NCBI RefSeq assembly: GCF_016900875.1
Contig: NZ_JAFEUM010000009.1
Span: 1 to 64,000 of the forward strand
DNA: 64,000 nucleotides
DNA from: Vibrio ulleungensis
Lineage (GTDB): Bacteria; Pseudomonadota; Gammaproteobacteria; Enterobacterales; Vibrionaceae
Direction of reading: 5' to 3'
Position numbers and translations under genes: made by a program. Positions 26,390-34,124 of the stretch are shown here, in pieces (the stretch's first letter is position 1; the number at the start of each line of letters is the position of its first letter). The notes under the pieces are model-generated. The model was not told the origin of the DNA. It saw nothing but the letters and a program-made list of their open reading frames with translations, and searched no databases.

Positions 26390-27312
26390 TCTCGTGTGAC
26401 CAAAATGGGGGAAGTTCCTATACTTTTATATCCGTATATGGCTTTTGCTCTTTTTATCAAACGCTTATCCTCTGATAGGATTGCTGAGCAGTACGCACCC
26501 ATTGCTATATGGCCGGCATCGCTTCTTACGTTATGAATTTTATTTAGTTTTCGGCATTTTTTCTCTGCTTGAAAACCTAATATATCAAGTACCGCATTGC
26601 ATCCGATTATTCCGAGATACATCGGCCAGGACTCGTAACCTTGCTTTTCAATAGGATCAAAGCCAAAAAATTGATCGCAACTAATCTCAGCTCCCTGCAT
26701 TGTTGGAGATATTATTTCCCATATTTTTTCGATCTCCTTTTCTCCTGAAACGCTACCGATAGCGCCTTTCTCATCGCCAAAAGCCGCCCTAGTTTTCCCT
26801 ATATCATTTCCATTCGAGATCATTTCATCGATCATGGAATCAAATTTGGGCTTTATAGACTTAACTTTGCCGATCATTTCGGTAGTATCAAAAGGCAACT
26901 CAGAAGTTAGGCTGAGAATTTGGTGTGCGAATTTTTCGGAAAGATCCTTTAAGGGCCCTTCGTCTCCGCCACCGTTAACCCAAACCTGAAATGGGTCAAA
27001 AAGAGTATCGTCGAAATCCACATCTCTGTTTGCCTCAATATAGGCATCATAATGCTGATGAGGGGTTCCGCTCTCATTTAACTGGGCTTCACCACTAATC
27101 TTCCAGTTCCCGTCGAGAACAAGATCCAATAATTTTGCGTCTATAACATCGAGTACATCTAAATATTTCTCGGGTTCATCAGAACGTCTAATCTCCGCAA
27201 AGTGTTCCTTTGAGTAAACCCAAGTTACATCATCCCGCTTAGCTAGGCTGATAATGCCCTGCAACTGCAGACCGATGATATTCTGATCGATGTAAATTAA
27301 AGGCTTACTCAT
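26344..27312 (-). CDS. PIN-like domain protein in an integron cassette
   Basis: 322 aa. The N-terminal strand LIYIDQNIIG carries an acidic residue (Asp9). The C-terminal block SDAGHIAMGAYCSAILSEDKRLIKRAKAIY (Asp265, His268, Asp282) resembles the end of PIN-like ribonuclease domains, so an RNase or toxin-like role is possible. The middle is unfamiliar. GGAGACTT precedes the ATG. The last ~13 residues are read from the attC site itself, as often happens in cassettes. attC sites lie on both sides, so this is one complete cassette. Confidence 0.7.
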   Translation of the reverse strand: MSKPLIYIDQNIIGLQLQGIISLAKRDDVTWVYSKEHFAEIRRSDEPEKYLDVLDVIDAKLLDLVLDGNWKISGEAQLNESGTPHQHYDAYIEANRDVDFDDTLFDPFQVWVNGGGDEGPLKDLSEKFAHQILSLTSELPFDTTEMIGKVKSIKPKFDSMIDEMISNGNDIGKTRAAFGDEKGAIGSVSGEKEIEKIWEIISPTMQGAEISCDQFFGFDPIEKQGYESWPMYLGIIGCNAVLDILGFQAEKKCRKLNKIHNVRSDAGHIAMGAYCSAILSEDKRLIKRAKAIYGYKSIGTSPILVTREANKSIQPTADASAD

Positions 27313-27326
27313 AAGTCTCCATGGAG

Positions 27327-27452
27327 GCTAACGCCCGCTTAACTTGCTGCCAACTGCACAGCACTCAAGCAGGCCACCGTCACCGTAATCACAAAAACCA
27401 AACTGAACCAAAAATGCCATAGGTTGGCAGTCAGGTTGAAGCGATTGTTATG
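27327..27452 (-). repeat. integron attC site (vibrio superintegron type)
   Basis: 126 bp. On the minus strand it starts CATAACAATCGCTTCAACC and ends AAGTTAAGCGGGCGTTAGC, with inner arms TGCCAAC / GTTGGCA. This is the typical long VCR-like attC of Vibrio superintegrons. It lies between the GNAT and PIN-like genes. Confidence 0.92.
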
Positions 27453-27453
27453 T

Positions 27454-27921
27454 TCACGGCTCAAAATTCATGACCATTTCGTGTTCGGTCATAGAGGCCT
27501 GTTGAAAGCCAAACTTCTCATATGCATTAATAGCGGCATCATTGCTAAGGTAAACTGTTAATTCTAACTTGCTTTCAAGCCTCGAGCTTAGAATCGAGCA
27601 AGCTTTTGACAACAGTTGCCGCCCTACCGATTTTCCACGAGCGCTTCCTGATACATACATTTGAACCACTTCTAAAGCGTTACCACAATCGGTAGGAATT
27701 AAGCCACATAGCCCAACAAGTTGATCATTTGCGAAAGCACCGATCATCACATGAGTCTCACTATGTTCCTCGATAAGCTTTTCAAAGAACAACTTAGGAA
27801 GTTGTGATTGTTCTTCGTAAGATGAACCAAAAGACTCGGGATACAACTTCAGACTTTCCAATCGTAAATCACGATACATACGACTGTCTTTAGAACTCAA
27901 TTTTTTGCAACAAACTTCCAT
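27454..27921 (-). CDS. GNAT family N-acetyltransferase (cassette)
   Basis: 155 aa from the ATG at 27921, preceded by ACGAGGAAAT; upstream codons translate the attC site and are discarded. MYRDLRLESLKLYPESFGSSYEEQ, then VVQMYVSGSARGKSVGRQLL (acetyl-CoA loop, R-G-x-x-V-G), and INAYEKFGFQQ near the end define the GNAT fold. Substrate unknown. GNAT enzymes are among the commonest cassette genes of vibrio integrons. Complete cassette between two attC sites. Confidence 0.9.
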   Translation of the reverse strand: MEVCCKKLSSKDSRMYRDLRLESLKLYPESFGSSYEEQSQLPKLFFEKLIEEHSETHVMIGAFANDQLVGLCGLIPTDCGNALEVVQMYVSGSARGKSVGRQLLSKACSILSSRLESKLELTVYLSNDAAINAYEKFGFQQASMTEHEMVMNFEP

Positions 27922-27936
27922 ATTTCCTCGTGGGAA

Positions 27937-28037
27937 CATAACGCCCATATTAAGCGGACGGAAACAGTTGGCTATAATGTGCAGCGCAGCGAAACTCAGC
28001 CAACTGTTGGAGTTCCGACTTAAATTTCTTGTTATAT
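27937..28037 (-). repeat. integron attC site (vibrio superintegron type)
   Basis: 101 bp. Minus strand begins ATATAACAAGAAATTTAAGT and ends CGCTTAATATGGGCGTTATG, with arms CCAACAGTTGGC / GCCAACTG. It separates the LysE and GNAT cassettes. Confidence 0.92.
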
Positions 28038-28040
28038 GCA

Positions 28041-28670
28041 CTATTTATTGCTGCTTAAGGCTATCTTTGTACTTAAACCAATTAAGATTGTACCTGATAC
28101 TCCTTCAAGCGATCTTGAGTATTTCTGAGCTTTAGGACTGCTAAACAAAATGCTTCCTAAACTGGCATAGAACAAGTTACAACCTGTTGCTAACAGACTA
28201 AATAACAAACCTAAAGTCAGCAATTCACTTGTAGCATTAACTGCCGTTGGATCAATAAACTGAGGCAGGAATGCTAAAAAGAACATTGCGACCTTTGGGT
28301 TTAATACACTAACGATGACGCCTTGCTTGAAAACATTACTTTGTTTTTCATCTGAACTTTCCACACAAATTTTAGAATTGTTACGGTAACAATTAATAAT
28401 TGATTTTACGCCAAGATAGAGTAAGTAAGCCGCACCTAAATACTTGATTATCGTAAATAAAAATGCGGAGCTAAGAATTAATGCAGAAAGACCTAAAACA
28501 GCAGCTAATGTATGAATCAAATAACCAACACCTAAACCCAGTGAAGCTTTAATACCTGACTTCATTTTCCCTTTCATTGTATTCGTTACAATGTAAATTA
28601 CATCAGGTCCAGGTATCAGGTTTATAGATAGAGCTGCAATTACAAACAATACTAAGGTGTTCATTTCCAT
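28041..28670 (-). CDS. LysE/RhtB-family exporter (cassette)
   Basis: 209 aa with about six membrane segments. SINLIPGPDVIYIVTNTMKGKMKSGIKASLGLGVG near the start is the signature of the LysE/RhtB amino-acid and homoserine-lactone exporter family; VLNPKVAMFFLAFLPQF in the middle is the second conserved loop. CGGAG lies 10 bp before the ATG. Substrate unknown. Its stop is 4 bp from the following attC, and a repeat segment precedes it. Confidence 0.9.
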   Translation of the reverse strand: MEMNTLVLFVIAALSINLIPGPDVIYIVTNTMKGKMKSGIKASLGLGVGYLIHTLAAVLGLSALILSSAFLFTIIKYLGAAYLLYLGVKSIINCYRNNSKICVESSDEKQSNVFKQGVIVSVLNPKVAMFFLAFLPQFIDPTAVNATSELLTLGLLFSLLATGCNLFYASLGSILFSSPKAQKYSRSLEGVSGTILIGLSTKIALSSNK

Positions 28671-28698
28671 TACGACAATACTCCGAGGTGCATATAAC

Positions 28699-28969
28699 AG
28701 CTTTATTAACCGGAACGACGACTAACTCCGTTTCCTGCTAATCTAGCACATAGAATTTTAAGTAACTGAATATTATCAGTTAGATTTGACGTATGCCGAA
28801 CTTTCGGGAACCACTTTGACCAAAACTTTAGTGGTTCAAGTATAAATATATGTAATCCAAATAGTGTTACACCAGTGAACTATTATTTACGTGTCTAACA
28901 AAGTTCGGGGCAAAAGCGAGTTAACGCTAGTCAACACGCCTTTGGACAAAAGTAACGTGCTTGTTAGCC
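28699..28969 (-). repeat. 271-bp duplicated segment, copy 1 (includes repeat B)
   Basis: It starts just upstream of the LysE gene with AGCTTTATT and ends with TTGTTAGCC. It is clearly related along its whole length to 32241-32507. It holds an inverted repeat (TTAGCAGGAA / TTCCGGTTAA), about 150 bp of A/T-rich DNA, and border repeat B (28895-28969: CTAAC...GTTAAC and AACACG...GTTAGCC). No open reading frame. A GTTATATGC cassette-type border precedes it. Confidence 0.75.
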
Positions 28970-29761
28970 AATGTGTAGAGACTCTGTCTTACTGAGTTCA
29001 GGTCTGCATATAGACGAGCACGGGGGTCATTAATACCTTTATCAGCTCTCAAACTACTCGATGTCGCTTCTCACATGAAGAAGAAAAGCTCTCGCAAACT
29101 GGCATTCTGATTATTCCAGTACCTTGCGCAAACCAACACGGTCTTAATGTATGCATCGATTGTAGGAAAAAGCCCTTCCAAATTTCAAGCTCTTCGCACA
29201 GAGGCTGCTACGTTGACTGAACACTCATGACGCTTCCTATTCGTTCCTTAACTTCTAATTCAGGTACACAATACAAGACTGAAATGGTACGGAATAAAAA
29301 TGTTGGTCAAGATTAGAATCTCGTACATCTGACACCTGAAACCCAACGAGATCCAGGTCACACTTCGAGATATTAACTAAGCAAACACCCTCTCAGCGCT
29401 TGTTGGCTGCGGGCTCTTTGAAATTGAAGTTTTCTACTAGCTTTTCTGTCAAAAGCTAGATGGTTTGACTGTATTTGAGCAAGACTCGATATATCACAAA
29501 AACACACCATTTCTAAAAAAACACTTTGTCAGCACGATAATGACAAATGACTACTTTTTCGCATCATTTGCCGACTTCTCGCAAGAAAGTTATTTTTCTA
29601 TTGATTTCCTACGCGCGAAGCCTAGATTAAAAACAGAACAACTAAGTAACTCAGTGATTTGGCTGATTCTTTCGTGAACTAACAGTGTGTGAGTGTGTCG
29701 CAGTGTGTCTGAGTTAGGTAGCGAAAGCATCAGCCCCCTACATCAAAACAGGAGAAATCAA
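28970..29761. other. 790-bp stretch without a supported gene
   Basis: A 70-codon plus-strand frame (29465-29677) and short minus-strand frames show no family pattern. A hairpin CTAGCTTTT / AAAAGCTAG lies at 29438-29460, and a GTGTGTGAGTGTGTCG run near 29685 precedes the next gene. Part may be decayed cassette DNA. Confidence 0.4.
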
Positions 29762-30916
29762 ATGGAAAAGATCTCGAAAATTTATGCCTACGGTACCAGC
29801 GGTGAAGCAAAAGGAATTGAGTTTGTCGCCAAACGCGATCGCCATGGCCGATATGTAGCGAACCGTAAGCGCTCTAGCGCAACAAGCTCGCCTACAAACA
29901 AGGCAGCTAACAAAGTCTACCGAGATACCTTAGACGAGATCTATGCTTTGCTCCTAACTGATGATTACGTCATTAACCTTGTTAGCCCAACCGGCAGCCG
30001 TGCCCTTCGCTCATTAAGCAAAGTCAAAGTGGACTATTTCCCACCAGCATCAAGCTCAGAGAAAGCATCGATAGAGCCTGTAAAGCCAAATGGGGGAAAC
30101 CAAGGAGAGCTAGATACCAATATTCGAGTGAACACAAAATTTGAAGATTTTGTAGATGTGATGAAAACGCATGATACAACCACCTCTAATGGAGAACTCC
30201 CCGAAGCCCTTTTACTCGAAAAAGAAGGTAAGCTATCTGTTTACTATGCGCCCTTTGATCACATCAATGAACGGGCAAAGATCGTAATTGTTGGTATCAC
30301 TCCTGGCATTCAGCAAGCCGACAATGCTTTAAAAGAAGCCTGCATCCAACTGAACAATGGGGGCAGCTCTAGTGAAGCTTCACTCGCAGCAAAAAACACC
30401 GGTAGTTTCAGCGGGCCAATTCGCTCAAATCTAGTTCGCCTTCTTGATTATGTGGGTATCAATGAACTTCTAGACGTAACATCTACATCGGAACTTTTTG
30501 GTAGGAGTACCAAATTGGTTCATTACACATCGGCTCTTCGCTATCCAGTATTGATGGAGGGGAAAAACTACAGTGGTTCTCCATCTATGCTAAAAACACC
30601 TGTGCTACGCAGGCAGGTCGAACAAAACCTAATCCCTGAGCTTGAAGCAATGAGTGACGATACCATATACATTCCACTTGGCTCGAAGGTCGAAGAAGCT
30701 CTTGAGTACTGTGTAGCTCGCGGAGTCATTAGTGACGAGAATGTTTTCGGTGGCCTACCTCATCCGTCTGGAGCTAATGCTGAGCGTATTTCTTACTTCC
30801 TAAATGAGAAGAGTAAAGACAGCCTAAGCAAGAAAACTAATGCGATGAAAATCGATGACGCCAGATCGGCTCTACTAGAGAAGGTTCAACAGTTTAAGAG
30901 AATGTCAGCGCAGTAG
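29762..30916 (+). CDS. uracil-DNA-glycosylase-superfamily-like protein
   Basis: 384 aa from the ATG at 29762, behind CAGGAG; an upstream in-frame ATG at 29693 lacks a ribosome site. Residues 1-110 are basic and unfamiliar. The C-terminal ~220 residues contain KIVIVGITPGIQQAD (177-182 core), resembling the G-x-x-P-G water-activating loop, and LPHPSGANAERISYF (334-342 core), resembling the HPSxxN motif of UDG-type enzymes. A DNA-base-excising or binding role is plausible but not shown. It is a rare plus-strand gene in the cargo, with its own terminator. Confidence 0.6.
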   Translation: MEKISKIYAYGTSGEAKGIEFVAKRDRHGRYVANRKRSSATSSPTNKAANKVYRDTLDEIYALLLTDDYVINLVSPTGSRALRSLSKVKVDYFPPASSSEKASIEPVKPNGGNQGELDTNIRVNTKFEDFVDVMKTHDTTTSNGELPEALLLEKEGKLSVYYAPFDHINERAKIVIVGITPGIQQADNALKEACIQLNNGGSSSEASLAAKNTGSFSGPIRSNLVRLLDYVGINELLDVTSTSELFGRSTKLVHYTSALRYPVLMEGKNYSGSPSMLKTPVLRRQVEQNLIPELEAMSDDTIYIPLGSKVEEALEYCVARGVISDENVFGGLPHPSGANAERISYFLNEKSKDSLSKKTNAMKIDDARSALLEKVQQFKRMSAQ

Positions 30917-30971
30917 CTGTTGCGCCTTTGTGTGTCGAGATAGTCCATTTCCCTGACTATTTTGGCAAATA

Positions 30972-31004
30972 AAAGGGCTGAGTCTATTAGAACTCAGCCC
31001 TTTT
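30972..31004 (+). terminator. bidirectional terminator after the UDG-like gene
   Basis: AAAGGGCTGAGT / ACTCAGCCCTTTT, a 12-bp stem with T-runs on both strands. It also closes the small minus-strand reading frame at 31008. Confidence 0.9.
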
Positions 31005-31007
31005 ACT

Positions 31008-31154
31008 TTATTCTTCAAAGTCACTTTCGAACATTGCTAGTTCAGCGACAATGTTGTGTTTAATGATGCGGTACCGCTCTGCTGCGGTTAGTGTCGGCCA
31101 TTCTGTAGATTTGGAATCTTCGAAATAGATACTTGAACTGTGTGAATTGAACAT
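31008..31154 (-). CDS. small 48-aa cassette protein (possible)
   Basis: ATG at 31154 to TAA at 31008, encoding MFNSHSSSIYFEDS... and ending in FESDFEE. It is acidic at the end, with a helical middle (TAAERYRIIKHNIVAEL). It starts right after a cassette-like border (AACGTTCGTTG on the minus strand) and stops 4 bp before a strong terminator, which argues for a real gene, although no clear ribosome site is seen. Confidence 0.4.
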   Translation of the reverse strand: MFNSHSSSIYFEDSKSTEWPTLTAAERYRIIKHNIVAELAMFESDFEE

Positions 31155-31167
31155 CTGCAACAACGAA

Positions 31168-31265
31168 CGTTATACAAACATGAACAAAACTCCAAGGCAA
31201 AAACTACGGTTTACTTTCAGAGGACACTAAAGCTTGAAACTCACTTTTGGACAATTCCGTGTTTG
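31168..31265 (-). repeat. cargo-border repeat copy C
   Basis: The right part (31241-31265) shares CCAAACACGGAATTGTCCA (minus strand) with copy A. The left part has the TTTTTGCC...TTGGAGTTTTG half in a more diverged form. It lies between the 48-aa frame and the first metzincin gene. Confidence 0.6.
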
Positions 31266-31439
31266 GAAGTTTCAGACGTGATGAAGATTCAGATAACCTC
31301 AAGTACGGAAAAAGGAAAGGTACGACCCAATTATCCTCTAGTAGCCAAGCTAAATGGTGAGCGATGCGTGCTAAAATGGAGCGGAGTGAAATCAGCATGC
31401 GTTAGCGAATCCATCCTGAGCTTTTTGTTAGCTATGTTT

Positions 31440-32219
31440 TTATTTAGGTGCATGCTTTTTGGCAAAGTCGCGTAATACCTGGGCATTATTTGCAGATTCT
31501 AAATTGCCACAAGCTTCGCCATCAATGCTAATGTCCGGGCTTGAATATGCTGGAAAGCTATCTCGTTCATATGACATAACTGTCCCTCTTCCTGAGCACA
31601 CCGCACCAAAGCTGTATGATTTTTGAGCAGGGTATCTACTTTGAAGATAATTATCTGAGTCAAATTCAGGGTTGTACTCAAGCAGAGTTTTCATATCATG
31701 CCCAGCCCCACTCAAATGACCAATCTCATGTTCCATTGTGCTGTCATAGCAATCTAGGCCAATTACAAAATAATTAGAACTTAAAGATGCCTCACCACAC
31801 CATTGCGACTTAAAACTATCAGTAGTATTTGCAAATAAAACCGCTTTGAATATTGGTATTCCTGAAGAGTTGACTTCTGGTATCTCATAAGCAGAGTAGT
31901 AATTTAGGAGATTTTTTGCTAGTTCCACATCTTGAAACCATGTACTGTCAACGGTAGCAAGGTACTCAATTTTAGAGACTCTTCGTGTCATTGGTACACA
32001 TGAGTTTTTTAACGTTAGATTTGAATACTTTACCCAACTATCAATTTTTGACTCAACAAACTCTGCTGAGTATTCAACGAGCACACTATTGTCGATATAA
32101 AAATAGATTTCCGTTTCAATCTTAGGAGATGGAACACACTCTGGTAACACTAACGTACCAGCCTGTGCAGAACCAGCGATCGTGATACTTAACAGGAATA
32201 GTATTCGTAGAAATTTCAT
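31440..32219 (-). CDS. secreted metzincin-type zinc metalloprotease
   Basis: 259 aa from the ATG at 32219 (GAGGTAAC upstream; the first 18 codons of the open frame are discarded). Signal peptide MKFLRILFLLSITIAGSAQA. The zinc site is HEIGHLSGAGHD (His164, Glu165, His168, His174), the metzincin HExxHxxGxxH, followed by a Met-turn region GTVMSYER. Six or more Cys suggest disulphides. Clear paralogue of the protein at 33213-34010. Likely acts in the periplasm or outside; target unknown. Confidence 0.8.
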   Translation of the reverse strand: MKFLRILFLLSITIAGSAQAGTLVLPECVPSPKIETEIYFYIDNSVLVEYSAEFVESKIDSWVKYSNLTLKNSCVPMTRRVSKIEYLATVDSTWFQDVELAKNLLNYYSAYEIPEVNSSGIPIFKAVLFANTTDSFKSQWCGEASLSSNYFVIGLDCYDSTMEHEIGHLSGAGHDMKTLLEYNPEFDSDNYLQSRYPAQKSYSFGAVCSGRGTVMSYERDSFPAYSSPDISIDGEACGNLESANNAQVLRDFAKKHAPK

Positions 32220-32240
32220 TGTTACCTCAAAATAGCTAAT

Positions 32241-32507
32241 AGCTTTATTGACAGGGACGACGATTAACACCATTTCCTGTCAACCTAACACATATAGGTA
32301 CAAGTGTCTGAAAATTAGCAAATTAATTTTATATGCGTAGGTTTTCGAGAATAACTAAGATCAAAACTCTAGTAGTTTAAGCATGAATATATGTATGCAA
32401 ATTGTGTTACATCAGTGAAGTGCTTTTTGGCAGGCTAACAAACTTTGGGGCAAAGACGAGTTAGCGACAGTAGCACCAACGAGTTTCTGGACAAAATGTG
32501 TTAGAGC
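32241..32507 (-). repeat. 267-bp duplicated segment, copy 2 (includes repeat D)
   Basis: Begins AGCTTTATTGACAGGGACGA, 22 bp upstream of the first metzincin start, and ends with border repeat D (32434-32507: GCTAAC...GTTAGC and AACGAG...GTTAGAG). It shares blocks such as ATATATGTA, GTGTTAC and CAGTGAA with copy 1 in the same order. The inverted repeat TTGACAGG / CCTGTCAA lies at its gene-proximal end. No open frame; 32220-32605 contains no gene. Confidence 0.75.
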
Positions 32508-32605
32508 ACATTTACTTAATTTAGCAAAGTACGGATTAGGTGAGGTATGAGAAACTCTAATTTAGTGGCCAAACTTAGTTGGCCACTACAAATAGTAAAT
32601 TTGAG

Positions 32606-33049
32606 CTACTGTTTAAAACAGTAAGTGAACCCAGCTCTACTATTTCGTAATTTCATTGTGCGATCTTCAAGGCTATGTAAATGAGAAACTGATGTGGAAT
32701 TGATGTTTAGATCCTCTTTAACAATAGCTAAGTATTTTTCTGAAAGTTCGTTTGACGCACTGATATCTTTTGCTTCTATAGTGTGCTCTAACCTGTCTTC
32801 CGCGTAATTCCATTTCCCAGAAACCGTTGTTTCAAAGGTTAGCACCTCACCAGTGCTAACTATCATCACTGATGATTGAATTTTCTGATGAAACGTATTG
32901 CTGCTGTAGCTGGCAACTGAAAACATCGAGCGTTCGAGACCGTGGTCGTAACATTTCCACGTTCCGATAATTGGATTCTCATCATTGGTTCCGTTAGCTC
33001 TCACAGACAATGAGCTAAGTATGAGAAGTAGTAAGATGTAGTACTTCAT
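32606..33049 (-). CDS. exported hypothetical protein, third gene of the metzincin operon
   Basis: 147 aa. Signal peptide MKYYILLLLILSSLSVRA; the mature part starts with NPIIGTWKCYDHG and looks beta-rich (lipocalin-like at most), with one Cys at each end that could pair. The start at 33049 is chosen because its ATG overlaps the stop of the upstream gene (ATGA) and GGATGG lies just before it. Function unknown; the context suggests a partner or inhibitor of the protease. Confidence 0.65.
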   Translation of the reverse strand: MKYYILLLLILSSLSVRANGTNDENPIIGTWKCYDHGLERSMFSVASYSSNTFHQKIQSSVMIVSTGEVLTFETTVSGKWNYAEDRLEHTIEAKDISASNELSEKYLAIVKEDLNINSTSVSHLHSLEDRTMKLRNSRAGFTYCFKQ

Positions 33050-33213
33050 GATGCCATCCATGTGGAGTCAATATGTTTTAAGGTATACATAGTATTAACA
33101 GGAATACGTTTGTTAGCATTATTTTTGAGAATGAAGCTACGAACTTGATCCTCTCTATCTATCGAAATCCAATAATCAAATAGCTCAGTTATCCTTTGCA
33201 TGCTTTGGACCAT
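33046..33213 (-). CDS. 55-aa protein, second gene of the metzincin operon
   Basis: Starts at the ATG overlapping the protease stop by one base (TAATG) and ends with TGA overlapping the next start by four bases. Sequence MVQSMQRITELFDYWISIDREDQ..., no signal peptide or membrane segment. Overlaps at both ends strongly suggest it is translated by coupling. No family recognised. Confidence 0.6.
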   Translation of the reverse strand: MVQSMQRITELFDYWISIDREDQVRSFILKNNANKRIPVNTMYTLKHIDSTWMAS

Positions 33214-34010
33214 TAATCTATAACTCCTAATGATTGGTATAAATCGATATTTGCTTCTAAGAGTCTTGTCCAACGAATAAGTTGTTCAGTGTTATTCGCG
33301 TCGTTAAGAAGACCGCAGGACTCATTCTTAAACCTAATGTTTGGACTTGAATAGAATGGGGCGAGATCACCACTGGATCGATCCTCGTTCATTATACTTC
33401 TAACGTTACCGCACCTATACGCGTGAGCAATTTTAGCGCTGCCGCCAAATAACCTGGGTTCATCATTGCTTTCGTGACCCGCCAGCGCCAAATGCCCAAG
33501 TTCGTGCTCCAGAGCGAAATTATTAGCTTCATAGGACAGAACAACAAACCTACTTGCGTGAGCAGCGTGAGTATAACCAATGACATCACCGGGAAGTTGC
33601 TTGTAGATCGCGACTATGTATTTGGTAGGGTTGGTGATGAACAGTTCTCGTTTTTTGCTGTCCATTTTCCATATAAGCTCGTCATGCTTTAAAGCATATT
33701 CAGTACCCTGTTGTGGTATGTTCTGTAGATCTTCGTAATACACCGTATCAAGCCTTCGTTGTAGGTTGATACAACTGTTTTCGAGTGTACTATTAGCTAC
33801 ACCTAACATGTCGATAATTCGATTTTCTACATCCACTTTTTTGTTGCGCTCAAGAACACCAATATCAACAAAAAAAGCAATGTCTGTTACAAGTAACTTT
33901 TTGTCTTCGCAAGTTGGAAAATCAAGCTTATTGTTAAGATTGAACTGTAGCATTAACGCTAAGACAGCAAAGCATCCCACAAAAAGTGCTATTTTTCTGT
34001 TTTTCAACAT
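33213..34010 (-). CDS. membrane-anchored metzincin-type zinc metalloprotease
   Basis: 265 aa. N-terminal hydrophobic segment (IALFVGCFAVLALMLQF) with no clear cleavage site, so probably membrane-anchored with the domain in the periplasm. Zinc site HELGHLALAGHE (His169, Glu170, His173, His179) and Met-turn NVRSIMNED. Shares YSSPNIRF...CGLLNDANN with the paralogue at 31440 (YSSPDISI...CGNLESANN), so the two arose by duplication. First gene of an operon with 33046 and 32606. Confidence 0.78.
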   Translation of the reverse strand: MLKNRKIALFVGCFAVLALMLQFNLNNKLDFPTCEDKKLLVTDIAFFVDIGVLERNKKVDVENRIIDMLGVANSTLENSCINLQRRLDTVYYEDLQNIPQQGTEYALKHDELIWKMDSKKRELFITNPTKYIVAIYKQLPGDVIGYTHAAHASRFVVLSYEANNFALEHELGHLALAGHESNDEPRLFGGSAKIAHAYRCGNVRSIMNEDRSSGDLAPFYSSPNIRFKNESCGLLNDANNTEQLIRWTRLLEANIDLYQSLGVID

Positions 34011-34021
34011 CTTTCGTCCAC

Positions 34022-34070
34022 TTAAAAAAAGTTACCTTGCAACGTATTGAGTACATACATTGCAAGGTAT
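34022..34070 (-). terminator. terminator downstream of the AraC-like fragment
   Basis: TACCTTGCAA / TTGCAAGGTA 10-bp arms with a 17-nt loop; on the minus strand AACTTTTTTT follows. It separates the AraC-like fragment from the metzincin operon. Confidence 0.8.
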
Positions 34071-34124
34071 TATGAAGGCTAATCATTCACCCAGAGTGAC
34101 TGCCAATCTTTCTGTTCGACAAAC

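Noticed and set aside
29339..29352. GAGATCCAGG as an internal att site
   Set aside because: It shares only about eight bases with the attL/attR core and lacks the GAATAA end, so the island is not split here.
28980..29460. Possible insertion-sequence remnant
   Set aside because: No terminal inverted repeats and no transposase motif could be recognised when read on both strands.
29465..29677. 70-codon plus-strand frame before the UDG-like gene
   Set aside because: No ribosome site or recognisable pattern; probably chance in A/T-rich DNA.
31204..31475. Short frames on both strands across repeat C
   Set aside because: They are translations of the repeat and of the end of the metzincin gene, not genes.
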